NCBI RefSeq assembly: GCF_003012795.1
Contig: NZ_PXYH01000001.1
Location: forward strand, 1-64,000
Origin: Zobellella taiwanensis
GTDB lineage: Bacteria; Pseudomonadota; Gammaproteobacteria; Enterobacterales; Aeromonadaceae
Direction: 5' to 3'
DNA: 64,000 nt
Position numbers and translations under genes: made by a program. This document shows positions 36,139-44,357 of this stretch, in pieces (position 1 is the first letter of the stretch; each line of letters opens with the position of its first letter). The notes under the pieces were generated by a model. It was not told the DNA's origin. It did no database searches and worked only from the letters and a program-made list of their open reading frames with translations.

Positions 36139-36993
36139 ATGAGCAGCAATGTATTGGCCGGCATCGACGGCTCCGAACACACAGCGGCGGTCTGCGACTA
36201 TGCCGCCTGGGCCGCCGACCGGCTGTCCGCTTCCCTGGTACTGTTGCACGTGCTGCACCGGCCCGAGCCGATAGTGCTGGTCAACCTCAGTGCCGCCACC
36301 AGCCTGGATGCCCAGGAACAGGTGATCGACGAACTGGCCGCCCTCGATGAAAAACGCCTGGAGCTGGTGCGCGAACGCAGCCGCCTGATCCTGGGGCAGG
36401 CCACCGCCCGGATCGAGGCCGCCGGCTATCCGGCCCCCCGCGCCGTTCAGCGCGAAGGCCGCCTGGTGCAGGCCCTGGCCCGTTATGACGATTACGCCGA
36501 ACTGCTGGTGCTGGGTCGTCAGGGCAGCGGCCACGCCGGTTGCGACCACCGGCTGGGCAGCCATGTGGAACAGGTGATCCGCACTACGGAGCGGCCCCTG
36601 CTGCTGACCCTGGGCTCGTTCCAGCCGCCCCGGCGGCTGATGCTGGCCTTCGACGGCAGCGCCACCAGCGAGAAGGGCGTGGCCTGGCTGGCCGGCTCGC
36701 CGCTGTTCGCCGGGCTGGAATGCCATCTGGTGATGGTGGGCGAGGACGAGCCCGGCCGCCGGGCATCCCTGGCCCGGGCCGCCCGCACCCTGACCGACGC
36801 CGGCCGCTCGTGCACCACGGCGCTGCTGCAGGGCAAGGTGGAATCCTGCCTGCTCGACTACCAGCGCCAGCAGGACATCGACCTGATGCTGATGGGCGCT
36901 TACAGCCAGTCGCGCCTGCGGGAATGGCTGCTCGGCAGTACCACCCACCATATGCTGGCCCAGACCGGCGTGCCACTGCTGATCCTGCGCTAA
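36139..36993 (+). CDS. Tandem-domain universal stress protein (second copy)
   Basis: A 284-aa paralogue of the usp at 33492 with the same layout: VLAGIDGSEHTAAVCDYAAWAADRL in the first domain, LMLAFDGSATSEKGVAWLAGSPLF in the second, and the ATP loop GAYSQSRLREWLLGSTTH, in which the second Gly is Ser. The two proteins share long identical stretches (LGSHVEQVIR, QVIDELAALDEKR-like), indicating a local duplication now separated by the diguanylate cyclase. It has its own upstream gap with a likely promoter. Confidence 0.86.
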   Translation: MSSNVLAGIDGSEHTAAVCDYAAWAADRLSASLVLLHVLHRPEPIVLVNLSAATSLDAQEQVIDELAALDEKRLELVRERSRLILGQATARIEAAGYPAPRAVQREGRLVQALARYDDYAELLVLGRQGSGHAGCDHRLGSHVEQVIRTTERPLLLTLGSFQPPRRLMLAFDGSATSEKGVAWLAGSPLFAGLECHLVMVGEDEPGRRASLARAARTLTDAGRSCTTALLQGKVESCLLDYQRQQDIDLMLMGAYSQSRLREWLLGSTTHHMLAQTGVPLLILR

Positions 36994-37001
36994 CTCGGCG
37001 C

Positions 37002-37026
37002 CAGGCCGGGCACAGGGCCCGGCCTG
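37002..37026. terminator. Hairpin between convergent usp and ABC-F genes
   Basis: Perfect 10-bp CAGGCCGGGC/GCCCGGCCTG stem with a 5-nt loop and no T-run. Its place between two convergent stop codons suggests termination or mRNA 3'-end protection. Confidence 0.4.
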
Positions 37027-37065
37027 CATGGCCTGACGAGCGGGGCCGGCTGCCCCGCCCGGCGT

Positions 37066-38658
37066 TTAGACCACGCCCTGGCTGCGCAGGTAATCCTCGT
37101 AGCTGCCGCTGAAGTCGCGGATGCCGTTCTCATTCAGCTCCAGGATGCGGGTGGCCAGGGAGGAAACGAACTCCCGGTCATGGGACACGAACACCAGGGT
37201 GCCCTGGTACAGTTCCAGCGCCATGTTGAGCGACTCGATGGATTCCATGTCCAGGTGGTTGGTGGGCTCGTCCATCACCAGGATATTGGGCTTTTGCATC
37301 ATCAGCTTGCCGAACAGCATGCGGCCCTGCTCGCCCCCGGACAACACCCCCACCTTCTTCTTGATGTCGTCCTGGCTGAACAGCAGCCGGCCGAGCACGG
37401 AGCGAACCGTCTGCTCGTCGTCCCCTTCCTGCTGCCACTGGCTCATCCATTCGAACACGGTAAGATCGGTGTCGAAATCCACCGCGTGATCCTGGGCATA
37501 GTAGCCGATACGCGCATTTTCGGACCACTTCACCAGACCCTGATCGGGCTCCAGCTCACCCACCAGGGTCTTGACCAGGGTGGATTTGCCGATACCGTTG
37601 GTACCGAGAATGGCGATGCGTTCGCCCACTTCCACCAGCATGTTCAGGCCCTTGAACAGGGGAGAGTCACCATAGCCCTTGGCCAGGCCTTCCACCTCCA
37701 GCACGTTGCGATACAGCTTTTTCTCCTGCTCGAAACGGATAAAGGGGTTTTGCCGGCTGGACGCCTTGACCTCTTCCAGCTTGATTTTTTCAATCTGCTT
37801 GGCGCGGGAGGTAGCCTGGCGTGCCTTGGACGCATTGGCGCTGAAGCGGGCCACGAAGGATTGCAGCTCGGCAATTTGCGCCTTTTTCTTGGCGTTGTCC
37901 GACAGCAGCCGCTCCCGGGCCTGGGTGGCCGCCAGCATGTAGTCGTCGTAATTGCCCGGATACACCCTCAGCTCACCGTAATCCAGATCCGCCATATGGG
38001 TGCAGACGCTGTTCAGGAAGTGGCGATCGTGGGAAATGATGATCATGGTGCTGTCGCGCTGGTTGAGCACCTCTTCCAGCCAGCGGATGGTGTTGATGTC
38101 CAGGTTGTTGGTGGGCTCGTCGAGCAGCAGGATATCGGGATTGGAAAACAGCGCCTGGGCCAGCAGCACCCGCAGTTTCCAACCCGGGGCCACCTCGCTC
38201 ATGGGGCCGTTGTGCTGCTCCAGGGGAATGCCCACGCCCAGCAGCAGTTCGCCGGCCCGGGCCTCGGCGGTGTAGCCGTCGAATTCCGCTACCCGGCCTT
38301 CCAGCTCGGCGGCGCGCATGTAATCCTCGTCGCTGGCCTCCAGGTTGGCGTAAATGGCGTCGCGCTCATGAATGGCGGCCCACAGCTCGCTGTGGCCCAT
38401 CATCACCACATCCAGCACCCGCACCTCTTCGTAGGCGAATTGATCCTGGCGCAGCTTGCCGATGCGCTCGTTCACATCCAGGCTCACGTTGCCGGCGCTG
38501 GGCTCCAGGTCACCGCCCAGGATCTTCATGAAGGTGGACTTGCCGCAGCCGTTGGCGCCGATCAGGCCATAACGGTTGCCGTCACCGAACTTGACGGAAA
38601 TGTTCTCGAACAACGGCTTGGCGCCGAACTGCATGGTGATGTTGTTGGTGGAAATCAA
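37066..38658 (-). CDS. ybiT: ABC-F ATPase YbiT
   Basis: Soluble ABC-F protein with two nucleotide-binding domains in 530 aa that acts on the ribosome rather than in transport. Walker A motifs are GANGCGKST and GTNGIGKST; Walker B segments are [12 protein letters not shown] and [12 protein letters not shown]. The inter-domain linker rich in Lys/Glu ([41 protein letters not shown]) is the P-site tRNA interaction motif. Start [20 protein letters not shown] and end ([10 protein letters not shown]) match the YbiT subfamily. Confidence 0.93.
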   Translation of the reverse strand: MISTNNITMQFGAKPLFENISVKFGDGNRYGLIGANGCGKSTFMKILGGDLEPSAGNVSLDVNERIGKLRQDQFAYEEVRVLDVVMMGHSELWAAIHERDAIYANLEASDEDYMRAAELEGRVAEFDGYTAEARAGELLLGVGIPLEQHNGPMSEVAPGWKLRVLLAQALFSNPDILLLDEPTNNLDINTIRWLEEVLNQRDSTMIIISHDRHFLNSVCTHMADLDYGELRVYPGNYDDYMLAATQARERLLSDNAKKKAQIAELQSFVARFSANASKARQATSRAKQIEKIKLEEVKASSRQNPFIRFEQEKKLYRNVLEVEGLAKGYGDSPLFKGLNMLVEVGERIAILGTNGIGKSTLVKTLVGELEPDQGLVKWSENARIGYYAQDHAVDFDTDLTVFEWMSQWQQEGDDEQTVRSVLGRLLFSQDDIKKKVGVLSGGEQGRMLFGKLMMQKPNILVMDEPTNHLDMESIESLNMALELYQGTLVFVSHDREFVSSLATRILELNENGIRDFSGSYEDYLRSQGVV

Positions 38659-38746
38659 GAAGCGGACTCACTGTTAACGGAATGGAGAAAGGCGCAGGGC
38701 CAGGGGCCGCCAAGGATACCGGCGGCCGGCACAAAGTTCAAAAGGA

Positions 38747-39190
38747 TTAATGGTTGGCCAGCACCGGCATCGACAGCAGCGCCGGCGACGGGCTGAGCGC
38801 CACGCACCAGAACGGCAGGCCCCGGGCGGTCCAGTGCTCGGCGGCGTCGTTCATGATGTCGAGCAGGGTCAGCCAGCCCGGATGCTCCCGGCAGGCGAAA
38901 CGCTCGGCCTGGAGCAGGCCGATCACCAGGCCCCGCTCGCCGAGGGACGGCTCGGTCAAGGCGTCGCTCAGGGCATCCCAGTTGTGGCCAAACCAAGCGG
39001 GCAGCTCCAGCGCCCGGGCCAGCTCCGCCAGGCAGCCGGCCTTGGAGGAGGCCATCCCCAGATCTGCCAGGTAAAAGGCCAGCCCCAGCCGCTCCGCCGC
39101 CAGCTCCAGCGCCAGTTGGGAGCCGGGCGGAACACAACAGGCACGGGCCGGGCCGGTTTTCAGCAACAAGGTCAGTTCGGCGTCATTCAT
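38747..39190 (-). CDS. Barstar-family ribonuclease inhibitor
   Basis: Predicted cytoplasmic inhibitor of the adjacent secreted guanyl-specific RNase. About 147 aa. The barstar core AELARALELPAWFGHNWDALSDALTEP matches the YYGENLDALWDALTG segment of Bacillus barstar, including the two aspartates that contact the RNase active site. An N-terminal extension of about 45 residues precedes it. The ATG at 39190 has GGAG 8 nt upstream and overlaps the RNase stop by 8 nt, so the immunity protein is translationally coupled to its RNase. Confidence 0.85.
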   Translation of the reverse strand: MNDAELTLLLKTGPARACCVPPGSQLALELAAERLGLAFYLADLGMASSKAGCLAELARALELPAWFGHNWDALSDALTEPSLGERGLVIGLLQAERFACREHPGWLTLLDIMNDAAEHWTARGLPFWCVALSPSPALLSMPVLANH

Positions 39191-39572
39191 GGCTTCGCTC
39201 CAGTTCCACAAAGCTTTGGTAATGATCCTGGGTATAGTAGAACACCTCGGGCGGATCGCCGCCGGTCACCACCCGCCGCGGCCCCCGGTGGCTCAGGCCC
39301 GGCGTGTCCACCGTGTATTCCCGGTAGTAACCCCGGGGCCGGGACGGCAGCAACCCTTCCCGGTTGTAAAAGGTGGTGCCGTCCTGGTGATAGGGAAAGG
39401 GACCCCCCTGGTCGATCAGGCGCAGGGTTTCGGCAAGCTGGGGATTGTAGCCGGCATCCTGGCCGCCCGGCCACAGGCCCTGAAGCAGCAGCGCCAGTCC
39501 CAGCAGCAGGGCACCGCCGAGCAGGCGCAGGTTAAAACTGCGCCGCCGCCCGCGCCGGGGCATGCTAGTCAT
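39183..39572 (-). CDS. Secreted guanyl-specific ribonuclease (RNase Sa/barnase family)
   Basis: Small extracellular RNase with an N-terminal signal/anchor (FNLRLLGGALLLGLALLLQGL). The catalytic domain begins near residue 45 and matches the RNase Sa block: GPFPYHQDGTTFYNRE, GYYREYTVDTPG, RGPRRVVTGG and YYTQDHYQSF. The catalytic Glu (E85), two arginines (R96, R100) and His (H117) are all kept. Unlike Streptomyces RNase Sa, the visible cysteines are missing. It lies between the D-2-hydroxyacid dehydrogenase gene (8-nt overlap) and its barstar inhibitor. The in-frame ATG at 39563 is an alternative start. Confidence 0.88.
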   Translation of the reverse strand: MTSMPRRGRRRSFNLRLLGGALLLGLALLLQGLWPGGQDAGYNPQLAETLRLIDQGGPFPYHQDGTTFYNREGLLPSRPRGYYREYTVDTPGLSHRGPRRVVTGGDPPEVFYYTQDHYQSFVELERSHE

Positions 39573-40554
39573 CCTGCCCCTCCAGCACCTCGGGGTTGGC
39601 GATATTCACCGGACGCCCCTCGGCATAGGCCAGGAGGTTGTCGAAAGCCGCCCCGAAATACAGCTCATAGCCGCCCTGCTCCACATACCCCAGGTGAGGC
39701 GAGCACAGCACATTGGGCAGGGCCAGCAGTTGTCGCAGTTGTTCGCCGCCGGGCTCCTGCTCGTAGACGTCGACAGCCGCAAAACCGGGCCGGCCGGCCT
39801 TCAGCGCCGCCACCAGGGCGCCCGGCTCGACCAGCTCGGCCCGGCTGGTGTTGACCAGCAGGGCATCCGGCTTCATCCGCGCCAGATCGGCCGCCGTCAC
39901 CCGGTGGCGGGTCGCCTCGTTCAGCCGCAGGTGCAGGCTCAGCACATCGCTGCTCGCAAAAAAACCCGCCTGATCGGGCGCCGCCATCAGGCCATCGGCC
40001 ATCGCCTGCCGCCGGGACGCTTCGCTGCCCCACACCTGCACCTGCATGTCGAAGGCCTGGCCAAAACGGGCCACACGCTGGCCTATCTTGCCATAACCCC
40101 AGATGCCCAGGGTGCGCCCGGCCAGGGCCCGGCCCAGTCCGAGGTCGCCGTTTTGCTGCCAGTGGCCGGCCTTGAGTGCATCGCAGTAGGGCAACAGCTG
40201 CCGGCTGGCGGCCATGACCAGGGCCCAGGTCAGCTCCGCCGGCGCCACCGGCGAGCCTACCCCTTCCGCCAGCGCCACCCCGGCCCGGGTACAGTCGGCC
40301 AGCCGGATATGGTTGCTGATTTTGCCGGTCTGGCTGATCAGACGCAGCCGCGGCAGGGCGGCCAGCAGCTCGGGGCCGATGTCGGTGCGCTCGCGGATCA
40401 GCACCAGGGCGTCGAAGGGAGCCAGCCGCTCCGCCAGGCGCCGGGGCTCCTGGCAGGTGTCGGTAAACACGGTGACATCGTGGCCGGCCAGGCGGGAGAA
40501 ACAGGCCAGCCGGCGCACTTGATCCTGATAATCATCGAGTATGGCTATTTTCAT
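39565..40554 (-). CDS. D-2-hydroxyacid dehydrogenase family protein
   Basis: NAD(P)-dependent reductase of 2-oxo acids, 329 aa. The nucleotide fold GRTLGIWGYGKIGQRVA (GxGxxG) and the catalytic Arg (NTSRAEL), Glu (YEQEPGG) and His (CSPHLGY) are in the expected order. The substrate is unknown; it is not close enough to LdhA, PdxB or SerA to name. It is the first gene of a three-gene operon with a secreted RNase and its inhibitor, an odd combination whose logic is not obvious. Confidence 0.88.
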   Translation of the reverse strand: MKIAILDDYQDQVRRLACFSRLAGHDVTVFTDTCQEPRRLAERLAPFDALVLIRERTDIGPELLAALPRLRLISQTGKISNHIRLADCTRAGVALAEGVGSPVAPAELTWALVMAASRQLLPYCDALKAGHWQQNGDLGLGRALAGRTLGIWGYGKIGQRVARFGQAFDMQVQVWGSEASRRQAMADGLMAAPDQAGFFASSDVLSLHLRLNEATRHRVTAADLARMKPDALLVNTSRAELVEPGALVAALKAGRPGFAAVDVYEQEPGGEQLRQLLALPNVLCSPHLGYVEQGGYELYFGAAFDNLLAYAEGRPVNIANPEVLEGQDD

Positions 40555-40637
40555 GGTGCTTCCTTGTGAATGGGCATAAGCCTGATTTTTTTATATCATG
40601 GGGTTCTATTCATTCAGTGCACCCCATGGAGAGACCG

Positions 40638-41447
40638 GTGACCACCGACCCCCTCACACCCGGCCTGCTGGCCGACATCGACTCCCTCGCCCGGGACACC
40701 GGCGAGGCCATCATGGCCATTTACCGCCGGGATTTTTCGGTCACGACCAAGGCCGACCAGTCGCCCCTGACCGAGGCCGATGCCGCCGCCCACCGGCTTA
40801 TCGCCACCCGGCTGGCCGAGCTCACGCCGGAGCTGCCGCTGCTGTCGGAAGAGGATACCGGGCACTTTGGCGGTGCCGATGCCCAGGGACGCTACTGGCT
40901 GGTGGACCCCCTCGACGGCACCAAGGAATTCATTAAACGCAACGGTGAATTCACCGTCAATATTGCCCTGATCGAGCGGGGCCGGCCGGTGCTTGGGGTA
41001 GTTTACGCCCCGGCGCTGGAAACCGGCTATGTGGCGGCGCGCGGCCAGGGTGCCTGCAAGGTGCTGGCCGACGGCAGCCGCCATCCGATCCGGGTTGCCC
41101 GCCACAACGCCGGCACGCCCTGGCGGGTGGTCGGCAGCCGCTCCCACGGCGGCGAGGAACTGCCGCGCCTGCTGGCCCGGCTGGGCGAGCACGAGCTGGT
41201 GCCCATGGGCAGTTCCCTCAAGCTGTGCCTGATCGCCGAAGGCCGCGCCGATCTCTACCCCCGGCTTGGCCCCACCTCGTTGTGGGACACCGCCGCCGCC
41301 CAGTGCGTGGTGGAACAGGCCGGCGGCCAGGTACTGCGGCTGGACGGTACCCCCCTCGGTTACGACGACACCGGCCACTGGCTCAACCCCTTCTTCCTGG
41401 CGGTGGGCCACAGCGACCAGGACTGGCCGGCCCTGTTCGCCGGCTGA
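40638..41447 (+). CDS. cysQ: 3'(2'),5'-bisphosphate nucleotidase CysQ
   Basis: Mg2+-dependent, Li+-sensitive phosphatase that removes 3'-phosphoadenosine 5'-phosphate formed during sulfate assimilation. About 269 aa. Inositol-monophosphatase-fold motifs: LLSEEDTGHF (acidic metal ligands), WLVDPLDGTKEFIKRNGEFTVNIALI (DPLDGT) and the C-terminal WDTAAAQCVVEQAGG. I prefer GTG at 40638, which has GGAGAG 4 nt upstream; an ATG at 40626 adds four codons but lacks a Shine-Dalgarno site. Confidence 0.9.
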   Translation: MTTDPLTPGLLADIDSLARDTGEAIMAIYRRDFSVTTKADQSPLTEADAAAHRLIATRLAELTPELPLLSEEDTGHFGGADAQGRYWLVDPLDGTKEFIKRNGEFTVNIALIERGRPVLGVVYAPALETGYVAARGQGACKVLADGSRHPIRVARHNAGTPWRVVGSRSHGGEELPRLLARLGEHELVPMGSSLKLCLIAEGRADLYPRLGPTSLWDTAAAQCVVEQAGGQVLRLDGTPLGYDDTGHWLNPFFLAVGHSDQDWPALFAG

Positions 41448-41451
41448 GCCG

Positions 41452-42312
41452 CTACCGGGAAACCAGCACGTCGCAGGGCGGCGCGCTCAAAAAACTCATG
41501 GCCACGCTGCCCACCAGCAGCCGGCTGATCCCCTGGCGGCCATGGGTGCCCATCACCAGCAGTTGAGGTTGCAACCGTTCCACCGCCTGCAGCAGGCAGT
41601 CACGCACCTCGCCCGCCATGATTTCGGTATGGATGCGGTTTTGGGCGTCGTCGGCCAGGAAATGGGACATTTCCTCTTTGACTTCCCGTTCGATGCGCGC
41701 CTTCTGGTGCGCCATCAGGCTGTCGGTATGCAGCGAATCGTGGCGCAAAAAACCGAGCAGGGGCGGCTCGAACACGTGCACCAGGCTCACCTGGGCCTGG
41801 GGTGCCAGCCACAGGCCGGCCTGCAGGGCATGGTGGGAGCTGCGGGAAAAATCGGTGGCCGCCAGCAGGCTGCGGTATGGCTCGCCGCCATCCCGGCCGA
41901 CCATCAGCAACGGCACTTCGCAGTGGCGCAGCAACCGCTCGGCGGTGGTGCCCACAAACAGATCCTGCATGGGATCGATATGATGGCGCCCCACCACAAT
42001 CAGATCGGCCTTGAGTTCCAGGGCCTTGCGCGCCAGTACGCGATCGGGCTTGCCCAGCAGCACATGCTGCTCGCTGTCGGGCTTGAGCGCACCGGGCAGG
42101 CCGTCGAACAGGCCCTGCAGCGCCTGGGTGGCGCCCTGTTGCAGCCGGTGGCGCATGGAAATCTCGACCATGGGTTCGTAGAGGGCAACCGCTTCGTCAA
42201 TCACGTGGACCAGGTGCAGGGCAGCCTTGAGGCCCACGGCCAGTTCGGCCGCCCGCTTGACCACGGCGGCGGAATCGGGGCCCAAATCGATGGCGGCAAG
42301 CAGCGTTTTCAT
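41452..42312 (-). CDS. Tandem-domain universal stress protein (third, divergent)
   Basis: A 286-aa double UspA protein, more distant from the pair at 33.5 and 36.1 kb. Domain one: LLAAIDLGPDSAAVVKRAAELA with ATP loop GRHHIDPMQDLFVGTTAE. Domain two: LLAATDFSRSSHHAL with GTHGRQGISRLLVGSVA, a complete GxxG-x9-GS loop. The ATG at 42312 has AAGGA upstream. Its stop is 4 nt from the convergent cysQ stop. Confidence 0.86.
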   Translation of the reverse strand: MKTLLAAIDLGPDSAAVVKRAAELAVGLKAALHLVHVIDEAVALYEPMVEISMRHRLQQGATQALQGLFDGLPGALKPDSEQHVLLGKPDRVLARKALELKADLIVVGRHHIDPMQDLFVGTTAERLLRHCEVPLLMVGRDGGEPYRSLLAATDFSRSSHHALQAGLWLAPQAQVSLVHVFEPPLLGFLRHDSLHTDSLMAHQKARIEREVKEEMSHFLADDAQNRIHTEIMAGEVRDCLLQAVERLQPQLLVMGTHGRQGISRLLVGSVAMSFLSAPPCDVLVSR

Positions 42313-42518
42313 CTCGGTATTCCTTGGCAGACAGGGGCTGGGCGAGGCCGGCGGCGTCACCCGGACATTCTTGAAGCATTCCCGCTTTTACCGGGAAAAT
42401 CAAATATAACCGTATCCTTTTCAGGTCCTTGGCAACAGTGGCAGGCATTTGATTTTCCAGCCCACCGGCTTTGGTTTACACTATCGCCCCTTCAGGCTTC
42501 ACTTTTTCGGAAAATCGC

Positions 42519-42965
42519 GTGTTAACAGCAGAAATCGCCATGCGCTGGCTGATGGCCGGCCATATAGACCACTACATTTGTGAAAACTGTCATGGCATTC
42601 ACCTCTCGGAGCTGCAGGAGCTGGAGGGGGTGCTGGAAAGCCGGCTGTTCGTCGAGCATGAAGACGCCATCCTCACCACGGAAGTGGAAATCCGCCCCAC
42701 CGCCTTGCTGATGCTGGTTGCCGACCTGGGCCGGCTGAACATGAACTACCCCAGCCTCAAGGTGTTTGTCGATATCGTCGACGACAACCTGCCCCGGCTG
42801 ATTGTGGCCGACTACCTGCATACCCAGGCAGGGATGGAGCAACACCAGTTCCAGTGGATAGTGCAGCAGACCATGATGGCCACCCAGCAACTGGTGCAGG
42901 AGCTGGCAGAGCTTGGCTACCTGATGCAGGATGAACCCCAGAAATCCCCCTCGGCTGTTCATTAA
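42519..42965 (+). CDS. ybjN: YbjN-domain protein
   Basis: Cytoplasmic protein of about 148 aa related to E. coli YbjN, a regulator-like protein tied to stress response, motility and biofilm. Matching blocks: IDHYICENCHGIHLSELQELEGVLESRLF, EVEIRPTALLMLVADLGRLNMNYPSLKVFVDIVDDNLPRLIVADYL and QFQWIVQQTM. The GTG at 42519 has GGAA about 9 nt upstream; ATG at 42540 is an alternative. Confidence 0.8.
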   Translation: MLTAEIAMRWLMAGHIDHYICENCHGIHLSELQELEGVLESRLFVEHEDAILTTEVEIRPTALLMLVADLGRLNMNYPSLKVFVDIVDDNLPRLIVADYLHTQAGMEQHQFQWIVQQTMMATQQLVQELAELGYLMQDEPQKSPSAVH

Positions 42966-43018
42966 GCCCCCAAACTGCACACGGAAAAGGCAGTCGCACC
43001 CGGGGCGGGGAAAAATCC

Positions 43019-43047
43019 TTGAACAAGCCCCGGCAAGCCGTTAGATT
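43019..43047 (+). promoter_or_regulatory. Promoter of the tRNA-Ser locus
   Basis: TTGAAC, 17-bp spacer, TAGATT. Transcription would start near 43054, before the first copy of the duplicated leader, so the primary transcript would contain the tRNA fragment as well as the complete tRNA. Confidence 0.45.
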
Positions 43048-43068
43048 ACGCACCGTTCCCGAGCGGAA

Positions 43069-43132
43069 CCGGTGAAGGTAACACCGATATAAAAAAACAC
43101 CGCAACAATTTGGTGAGGTGTCCGAGTGGCTG
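43069..43132 (+). repeat. Direct repeat copy 1: tRNA-Ser leader plus first 21 nt of the tRNA
   Basis: The 64-bp unit starting CCGGTGAAGGTAACACCG recurs at 43207-43282 with one base change and a 12-bp internal tandem duplication (ATACCGCAACAA). Its last 21 bases (43112-43132) are identical to the 5' end of the tRNA-Ser gene. Confidence 0.92.
43112..43132 (+). pseudogene. tRNA-Ser 5' fragment
   Basis: The first 21 nt of tRNA-Ser(GGA), acceptor strand plus the start of the D-arm, followed by about 74 bp of unrelated sequence. No matching 3' acceptor strand, anticodon arm or CCA follows, so it cannot make a tRNA. Confidence 0.75.
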
Positions 43133-43206
43133 CCAAGAGGCAAAGCCTGGGCAAAAGCACACAGCGTGCTGCGTCAGCCCGAGGACCCCAATCCGAAAAC
43201 GAAAAG

Positions 43207-43282
43207 CCGGTGAAGGTAACACCGATATAAAAAAATACCGCAACAAATACCGCAACAATTTGGTGAGGTGTCCGAGTGGCTG
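43207..43282 (+). repeat. Direct repeat copy 2: leader of the intact tRNA-Ser
   Basis: Second copy of the leader unit, 76 bp because of the 12-bp internal duplication. It runs into the complete tRNA-Ser gene, sharing its first 21 nt. Confidence 0.92.
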
Positions 43283-43349
43283 AAGGAGCACGCCTGGAAA
43301 GTGTGTATACGGCAACGTATCGAGGGTTCGAATCCCTCCCTCACCGCCA
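43262..43349 (+). tRNA. tRNA-Ser (anticodon GGA)
   Basis: 88 nt with encoded CCA. Acceptor GGTGAGG pairs with CCTCACC; D-arm TCCGAGTGGCTGAAGGA; anticodon stem CACGC/GTGTG around loop CTGGAAA (anticodon GGA, reading UCC/UCU); long class II variable arm; T-arm GAGGGTTCGAATCCCTC. Confidence 0.95.
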
Positions 43350-43355
43350 GATTGA

Positions 43356-43384
43356 AACCCCGAGCAGAAATGCCCGGGGTTTTT
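43356..43384 (+). terminator. Terminator of tRNA-Ser
   Basis: AACCCCG/CGGGGTT outer stem with an inner GCA-GAAA-TGC hairpin, followed by TTTTT, 7 nt after the tRNA CCA. Confidence 0.88.
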
Positions 43385-43500
43385 GCTTTGCGCCATTCCG
43401 GCTGTCCCGACAGCGCCGCTTTTCCTGACGTGCAGTTTTTCTTTCTGGCGGCCCGCCGGCAATGGGTGTACATAAGCGCTCCAACTGGAGGGTTTACCAC

Positions 43501-44139
43501 TTGAATACCGAGCTGCAGCTTGAACAGACCTTTGACGAGGTGGTCGACGCCATCGCCGGCCCCGGCATCGGCATTTTTCCCCGCTTTCTCGACACCACCC
43601 GCGTGGCCGCCCTGCGCCGGGACTTCGCCGCCCTGACCCCCTGGCAACTGACCCCCGCAGGCATCGGCCGGGATCAGGCCCACCACACCAACGAACGCAT
43701 CCGCACCGACAAAACCCGCTGGCTCGAGGGCGACAGCCCGGCCCAGCGCGACTACCTGGCACTGATGGCCGCCCTGCAACGGCAGATGAACCGACAGCTG
43801 TTTATGGGACTCAAGGACTATGAATGCCACTATGCCCGCTACGACGAGGGCGACTTCTACAAAAAGCACCTGGATGCCTTTCGCGGCCGCGGCAATCGCC
43901 GCGTCACCACCGTTGTCTACCTCAATGAGGACTGGCGGGACCACGATGGCGGCGAGCTGCTGGTCTATGCTGAAAAGGGCAAGGAAGTGCTGCACCGGGT
44001 GCGCCCCGAGGCCGGCACCCTGGTGTGCTTCCTGTCGGAGCAGTTTCCCCACGAGGTACTGCCCGCCCGTCGGGCACGGCTGAGCATTGCCGGCTGGTTT
44101 CGCATCGACGATCCCGTCGCGCCGGCCGTGCTGTTGTAG
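43501..44139 (+). CDS. 2OG-Fe(II) oxygenase, prolyl-4-hydroxylase type
   Basis: Fe2+/2-oxoglutarate-dependent dioxygenase of about 212 aa. Metal ligands are H123 and D125 (KKHLDAF) and H184 (FPHEVLP); the 2OG-binding arginine is R193 (RARLSIAGWF). The family strand pattern VTTVVYLNEDW and GGELLVY is clear. The substrate is unknown; similar bacterial enzymes modify peptides or translation factors. The best start is a TTG at 43501: GGAGGG (43487-43492) stands exactly 8 nt before it, and no ATG or GTG fits better. Confidence 0.85.
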   Translation: MNTELQLEQTFDEVVDAIAGPGIGIFPRFLDTTRVAALRRDFAALTPWQLTPAGIGRDQAHHTNERIRTDKTRWLEGDSPAQRDYLALMAALQRQMNRQLFMGLKDYECHYARYDEGDFYKKHLDAFRGRGNRRVTTVVYLNEDWRDHDGGELLVYAEKGKEVLHRVRPEAGTLVCFLSEQFPHEVLPARRARLSIAGWFRIDDPVAPAVLL

Positions 44140-44357
44140 CGGGCCGGCCGTATCGGACAAGCAAAGCCAACAAAACTTCAAAAAATGCCAGAAAATTAGC
44201 CTGAATTTTAGTTTTTTATCAAAAATTCACCTTTATATTATCGATAATAAAGCAAAGGCGCTTTTTCTATGGATTATTCATATTTTGGCTTTGCACGCGG
44301 CGCCGACTCTGGCAACCTGAGTTCATTCATGCAGATCAACATGTTAAGGACAGCCCC
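44140..44357. other. AT-rich leader upstream of asnB
   Basis: 218 bp with an AT-rich block (about 44170-44280, including the palindrome TTATCGATAA) that very likely holds the asnB promoter; I cannot pick one set of boxes. An open frame from 44269 overlaps asnB out of frame and is probably not real. Confidence 0.5.

Noticed and set aside
43133-43206. A second, divergent tRNA-Ser body after the 21-nt fragment
   Set aside because: No CCTCACC acceptor strand, T-arm GTTCGAATC or serine anticodon arm can be found before the second leader copy.
43046-43762. Minus-strand open frame with a repeated QPLGHLTKLL peptide
   Set aside because: The peptide repeat is only the translation of the duplicated tRNA leader and tRNA sequence.
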